From: Euborellia annulipes
Taxonomy: Eukaryota; Arthropoda; Insecta; Dermaptera; Anisolabididae
Direction: 5' to 3'
Assembly: GCA_023213315.1 (NCBI GenBank)
Contig: JAKCPI010005457.1
Span: 1-64,000, forward strand
DNA length: 64,000 nucleotides
Of the stretch, positions 59,601-64,000 are shown piece by piece. The stretch's first letter is position 1; the number at the start of each line of letters is the position of its first letter. Made by a program: the position numbers and the translations under genes. The notes below the pieces were generated by a model. The model had not been told where the DNA came from, made no database searches, and saw nothing but the letters and a program-made list of their open reading frames with translations.

Positions 59601-59790
59601 ATTTGCTAGGAAAAGCAATCTCAATAAGCATTTACTTGTTAGCCATGTAGAAAAGAAAACGTATTCGTGTCCTCAATGCTCGATCGAGTATTCCCGCGAG
59701 GGGCATCTCAAACGCCATTTGAAAATACACACCAAGGTTAAACAATACCTCGAAGATAATCTCAAAGATCATAATTTATTATTTAATTAA
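56691..59790 (+). CDS. C2H2 zinc-finger gene F (8 fingers), three exons
   Basis: Exons 56691-56736 (MEVDIVIKPEYPTYQ), 56905-57057 and 59024-59790 join in phase 1 to code about 321 residues. Exon 2 is the shared module LLFRCCHCEMMFIS..KHHKKCENFNIM and a Lys/Leu helix. Exon 3 has eight C2H2 fingers from YYCEKC to HLKRHLKIH, several with the CPKCP or CPQCP knuckle, and a short tail. A nuclear DNA-binding role is inferred. The start is well supported by the donor gttagt, the acceptor ttttttttag and the same exon plan as in gene D. A polyadenylation signal AATAAA lies near 59850. Intron 2 (about 2 kb) carries two TA-flanked MITEs and a large foldback. Confidence 0.85.
57346..57732. mobile_element. 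Tc1/mariner-type MITE 1
   Basis: Inverted ends CAGGGTGGGGCAGAGCAACT and complement, with TA on both sides (57344-57345, 57733-57734). The arms extend about 90 bp. In gene F intron 2. Confidence 0.85.
57735..57948. mobile_element. Tc1/mariner-type MITE 2, abutting MITE 1
   Basis: Inverted ends CAGTGAGGGACAATATTAAG and the near complement, with TA at 57733-57734 and 57949-57950. The left TA is shared with MITE 1. Confidence 0.85.
58265..58915. repeat. foldback with tRNA-like pol III boxes in both arms
   Basis: Arms of about 240 bp (58265-58510 and 58675-58915) are reverse complements around a 160-bp AT-rich loop. Each has TAGTCTAGTAGGTAGCGTGT as an A-box region. The right arm (read on minus) keeps a perfect B box GGTTCGAATCC; the left arm has GGTCCTGGCCC instead. 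The heads resemble SINE S1. Confidence 0.75.
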
Positions 59791-60129
59791 ATCTTCTCTT
59801 TAAACCCGATTTATATATAATTATCAGTGACGTAATCAGAACTTAGTGCAATAAACTTTTTCTTGTCTCTTAATTTTGAAGTGAAAACTTCTTCTCTGTT
59901 GAAAAGATTTATTTCCTAAATAAATAGATATTCAAAATAAATATTTTCTTGCTTCAAATATATTTTTTTTTCCAGATATCATTATTCTACTTATAATATT
60001 TGCCTTCAATAAGTTAAATAAATACTCTTTTTTACTTTCTTTTCTATTTCTATAAAATAAACTTTTTTTTGATGACTCATCAATGTATAAATATATGAAT
60101 GTTGTACTTTATAGATAATAAAATTGAAC
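59791..60129. other. gene F 3' flank
   Basis: AT-rich, with the AATAAA near 59850 and a possible acceptor ttatag at about 60109-60114 before the next frame. Confidence 0.4.
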
Positions 60130-60339
60130 ATGGATCCAAATAGGAAACGGGTATTAGCTAAAGAGCGCGCGAGAAGATTCCGTGAAAGAAAGCGGCTAGA
60201 AATTGAACAATTGAAATTACTCTCGCAAAGCGAAGAACAATTCAAACAAGATTTAGACAGAGAGAGAGAATTAGCAAGGCTCCGCGCTAAACGATATCGT
60301 GAAAGAAAACGACTTGCTACAAAGAAAACCAATTTGTAG
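60130..60339 (+). CDS. small basic protein with two RERKRL repeats (STPR-like)
   Basis: The 69-residue frame is highly basic and holds two similar segments, AKERARRFRERKRL and ARLRAKRYRERKRL, separated by an acidic Gln/Glu stretch. They recall the 23-residue STPR repeats of arthropod DNA-binding proteins such as FMBP-1, but only two are present and the match is from memory. An acceptor-like ttatag precedes it, so it may be the last exon of a spliced gene. An AATAAA at about 60400 and a CA microsatellite (60347-60363) follow. It is on the same strand as gene F, 340 bp downstream. Confidence 0.5.
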   Translation: MDPNRKRVLAKERARRFRERKRLEIEQLKLLSQSEEQFKQDLDRERELARLRAKRYRERKRLATKKTNL

Positions 60340-61866
60340 CTCAACACATACACACACACACACAAATATGTTATACATATTGTACATAAAACAAATGAAA
60401 ATAAATGGTTTTATTTATTAAATATTAATTTATAACTTGTTCCTGCTTCGTCTCTAGAATAGAAGTTTTCACTTGTTTGTCCTGTGCCGTTTCAATCTCT
60501 ATTTATATAATTCGCTTAAGTCCGTCTGTCTGTCTGTCACGCTCTGTTTGACCAACTTCCCGTAATTTTGATACAAAAGGCACATTGGCCCGCCGCAGGG
60601 GGGCGAAGCCGAAGGCGGGCGGCGCGGCTAGTAAATTTAAATTTTGATTGACTCAAAGTTCTAATTTGCTTTACGCCTCTGATAATTATATAATATTTGT
60701 TTTTGTATTAAAAGCAAAAATTAAAACAAAAACTACTGTATATATCATTTTCAATATATTTAAATATTCAAATGAAATTAAGACAGCTGCTAGTTTAATA
60801 AATAAATAAATGATAGATAAAGAAAATGGACAGAATCCTAGATTGGTTGGCTCTAGTCAATCCTTGATTGTGGAAACATTCTTCTATTGTGAACCATACC
60901 TCTGAAATCGCCGTCCTTTTAGACGTTCTATTTGCATCAAATGTCCAAGGACTGACGGGAAAAGGGCAGCCATTCGAGAGGTTGGATCGCCGTCGAAGAA
61001 TGCTTATGCTTGATTCTTGTGCGTCTAACCGACAGAAGTCTCACTTTCATTTGAATTACCTTTATATATAACAAAAAAAATTTAATAAAAGATCTGTGTA
61101 TATATATTTTCTATATTTCTAGTTTACTAGGGATTTTTATATTAGAAAGGGAAAAATTTTAAATTTAAAAATAATGGCACGCCTGGCACCTTATTTTTTA
61201 AATAACTCAATAAATTGGGTTTTAAATATTTCTAAGAATTTAATAAAAAGCTATATACAGTAGCTATATATAACTATCTCCTTTATAAAGAGAAATTATC
61301 AAATAATAAATCATATATAGGTCTCTGAGAAATGTTTAGAAAACTTTTAATTAATATTTATTAATTCACATATCCCATTTTCTGATAATGTGTCTTAATA
61401 AATATTAATTCTATGTTTGCAATAAATTAGATGTATTATATATATTTGTCTATAAGATAATATTTAATTTATATTTTCGGAAAAATATTGGATACAATCG
61501 GGAATCTATCTATCCCTGGGTTACCCAATTTTTTTCAGAAATATTTTTTTTTAGAATTTATTATTCATTAATTCTTCTTCTTTTATTACTATCTAATATT
61601 TTGTTCTCCGCTGCTGCCAACAGCTGTATAATAAAAACCAAATTTATGAGATTGGCAGAAAAATTTAATAAAACAGGCAGCCAGAATTAAAAAAAAAAAA
61701 TTTCTATACTCCCATCCTTTTTTACTTTCGAGGTCCTCGGAGTCCAAAAATGTGAACAAAATATCTCAAGAACAAAAATCAATTGACTTTTTTACTTATG
61801 AAATGCAAATAGTCAAGTTAACTAAGGTGCTACTGGAAACTATATATATATATATATCTCGACACA

Positions 61867-61961
61867 AAAAAAAATCTGGTGTGACAAGAACAGTACACAC
61901 CTTTTTCAATGCCGAAGAGTAAGAGAAAGTTGTGTGCTGTGCGACCAGTCACACCAGATTT
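61867..61961. repeat. GGTGTGAC hairpin repeat (about 95 bp)
   Basis: AAATCTGGTGTGAC at the left pairs with GTCACACCAGATTT at the right, with inner AGTACACA..TGTGTGCTGT pairing. The same hairpin is at 50363-50468, and half copies are at 19090-19140 and 205-265. Confidence 0.7.
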
Positions 61962-62257
61962 AACTTCTTGCTGCCCCGTCTCTGCTATAGCCATTAAATA
62001 GCACTTTCCAGGCTCTAAAATATCAGATCATTTAATTCTGGCTTCCTATTTTCTTCTAATTCCAGAATTTAGTCATCATTGTTGTATTTTGTTAGCCATA
62101 AAGTCATCAAATGTTCTTTTAATTGGCATCGATATGACTTTATCTAGTATGACAATAAACAATTCACAACAAATTAAAATTAACAAAATTTCAAGGTAAA
62201 ATATAACAATACTTACCTTGTAATTTTATTAGTTTTTAGGGCGGTTACTCACGTAAC

Positions 62258-62633
62258 TGCAAACTTGCCAAGCATGCACGTGCAATTTTTTTGTACAAGC
62301 ACACTGTAGGAGAATTTTGCGCAAGCCGCTTGATTCTCGATTGAATTTTAATCATGCACAAGCAAAACTCTCTGCTATTTTATAGACCACTTGACATTTG
62401 ATATTTATTTAATATATTGTATATTAATTCATTTAAAACTTCAATTTAAATATTAATATTTATTGTATCTCTGTTTAAAGCAAGTGAGTATTTCTTGTTA
62501 TCTTCGAATAAATAAACTTCCGAGTTTGACATTTTTAGGTTAATTTTTGGCATAAGCTTTTTTTGCACAAGCATACTTGTGCCGAAGGGAATTTTTGCAT
62601 GCTGGTACAAAAAGATTGCACATGCATGCTTGT
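62258..62633. repeat. element with inverted CAAGCATGCACGTGCAA ends
   Basis: CAAGCATGCACGTGCAATTT at 62258 is mirrored by GATTGCACATGCATGCTTG to 62633, each followed inward by further GCACAAGC motifs. No coding frame and no clear target duplication. Confidence 0.5.
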
Positions 62634-63012
62634 TAATTTGTTATGAAATTATCAAACTAGATTAAGTCATATCGATTCCAATTAATAGAACAATCATAAT
62701 ATGTACAAATCTTCTTAATTATTAATTAATTTACTTCTTTTTAAATGTATATATATTATTTCTGAATAGATCTTTTAAATATTTAAGTAGTAGATGTTTA
62801 AAACATTAAGCTAATCGCCCGAAGGCCAAGAAGAAGAGTCAGACATGTACGTGACAATCCTTTGGTAAATTTTAATTTATTCATATAATAAGTATAAGCT
62901 TGAAATGTAATATAACGATGTAAGCCTTTCTCTATTTCAAATAAAATGTCTTCTCCTCTTCGAACTTTTATCCTTTTTTTTTTCTATTGTCGAATCAAAT
63001 TTTTTGTTGTAG

Positions 63013-63480
63013 TTTACATCAGAAAAAGAATGGAAGGAAAAATTTATTGAAACCATGATCAATATTGAGCTTAACCAAAAAAGAGAATCCCATTATTATA
63101 CTTTAACCGAGGATAAATATAAACAGATTTTATGGGAAGTGAATGAAGCAAAGAGGCCTGGAAAGAATCCGGCTATCTATCGGCGAAGATTATCTCGATT
63201 TGACATCATTGAAATTCAAGGTGTTCAGAAATTGATAGCAACTATTACAATGGATAATAAAATTAGATTTTATTTAAAAATCGATGAAATATTTGACGTG
63301 ATTGAATCAATACATGTGGCCACCTGGCACGGCGGCCGGGATCGAATAAGAGCTGAATCCTCAAAAAGATATGCAAATGTTACCAATGAAATGATCAAGG
63401 TGTTCATCTCGATGTGCGGTGTATGCCAATATAAGAAAACAATGGGCCCAAAAGGTCTAAAAAAAAGATTTATCCATTAA
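63013..63480 (+). CDS. KRBA2/Ginger-like domesticated integrase N-terminal exon (partial)
   Basis: The exon opens after a tag acceptor (63011-63012) and reads FTSEKEWKEKF, then YYTLTEDKYKQILWEVNEAK, a YRRRLSRFDIIE segment and an integrase zinc-binding H2C2 motif (HVATWHGG..CGVCQ). This layout matches KRAB-A domain-containing protein 2-like and Ginger-derived proteins. The frame stops at 63480, but in the +1 frame after the A-run at about 63459-63466 a Cys-rich stretch (CCYCEGPCTIGTCSCKN, LCNYKCHNNSACNN) continues to a stop at 63621-63623. A one-base loss is likely. Upstream exons and the catalytic core are not seen here. Confidence 0.65.
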   Translation, partial: FTSEKEWKEKFIETMINIELNQKRESHYYTLTEDKYKQILWEVNEAKRPGKNPAIYRRRLSRFDIIEIQGVQKLIATITMDNKIRFYLKIDEIFDVIESIHVATWHGGRDRIRAESSKRYANVTNEMIKVFISMCGVCQYKKTMGPKGLKKRFIH

Positions 63481-63623
63481 AATCAGAGTTAGAGCCGTCG
63501 TATGCTGACCAGTGCTGTTATTGTGAAGGCCCTTGCACAATCGGCACATGTTCTTGTAAAAATCAGTATATATTATGTAACTATAAATGCCACAATAACT
63601 CTGCATGTAACAATTTAAAATAA

Positions 63624-64000
63624 AAAACAAATCTCTACATATTTTTTTTTTAATCCTTTGATGATTATTTTAAAAAATATTATATATTTGGCCTTTTTGA
63701 ATTCAAATTTTATATATTGTACTGGGAATGAAGAAAACTGAACAAGAATGGTTAGATAGGGGGTGAGGAAGGACGCCGTTTGCCAGCAAATTAAATACTA
63801 CTATCAGATCGAAATGGGAGTAGGCAGCCAAATAAAGAATTGTTTACGTGCACCGAGAAAAAGGGATTGAAATTTTCTATTCAAGTCAATTACTCCCGGC
63901 AACATTTTAACTCGATGCATTTAACTATAACGATTTCCACCGTTGCTCCAATGCGTCATTCAGATCTTTTCATTTCATAGGAGATAGTCTGAAATTAATA
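63624..64000. other. 3' flank of the integrase-like exon, no gene seen
   Basis: An AATAAA overlaps the stop of the shifted frame (63619-63624). The rest is AT-rich without motifs. Confidence 0.35.

Larger units (their letters stand above)
60340..63012. other. AT-rich repeat region
   Basis: It holds the CAACTTCCCG repeat (60505-60640), a hairpin (61867-61961), a palindromic-end element (62258-62633) and AT-rich DNA. A 67-codon frame at 60868-61071 has no known motif. Confidence 0.4.

Overview
This 64 kb window is nuclear DNA from an animal, most likely an arthropod. The evidence is strong AT richness, small spliceosomal introns with GT-AG borders, hAT, Tc1/mariner, TTAA-type, copia, RTE and tRNA-SINE repeats, and tandem C2H2 zinc-finger genes. 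I cannot name the species. No bacterial, organellar, rRNA or CRISPR sequence was seen.

Layout. About 1-7.7 kb is repeat: a terminal-inverted-repeat (TIR) element (1155-6070) holds a complete, very young copia retrotransposon (1796-5401) with identical LTRs, a 5-bp target duplication and one long open frame that has lost the integrase. From 7.8 to 29.5 kb lie three tandem, same-strand zinc-finger paralogues (genes A, B, C; exon 1 at 7789, 17445 and 27466), each with three exons and with 8, 5 and 3 C2H2 fingers. Their introns and promoters are full of hAT and SINE insertions, several of which are dated by the empty site in a sister copy. About 29.5-36 kb is mostly decayed mobile DNA. At 36-39.7 kb (minus strand) is gene D, with four fingers, five AT-hooks and a long Asn/Glu/Ser-rich tail that is cut by a frameshift.

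The 40.2-46.4 kb block is the conserved core: a POMGNT2-like O-mannose glycosyltransferase (plus), a mitoribosomal MRPS28 gene (minus) whose stop lies one base from the POMGNT2 stop, and a mitochondrial ATP synthase inhibitor (ATPIF1) gene lying wholly inside the second MRPS28 intron on the opposite strand. MRPS28 and ATPIF1 were assembled from exons by splice phase and family motifs. About 46.4-51.6 kb is repeat (an RTE LINE split by a hAT element). At 51.7-54.6 and 56.7-59.8 kb are zinc-finger genes E and F. A small basic protein follows at 60.1 kb and a domesticated-integrase-like exon (KRBA2/Ginger type) at 63.0 kb.

The most notable pattern is that all six zinc-finger genes share the same architecture: a tiny first exon ending in Pro-x-(Tyr/His)-x, a symmetric phase-1/phase-1 exon of 147-174 bp coding a small C2HC-like module, and a last exon with the DNA-binding fingers. 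This looks like a locally expanding family with its own N-terminal domain, comparable in layout to insect ZAD zinc-finger genes but with a different motif.
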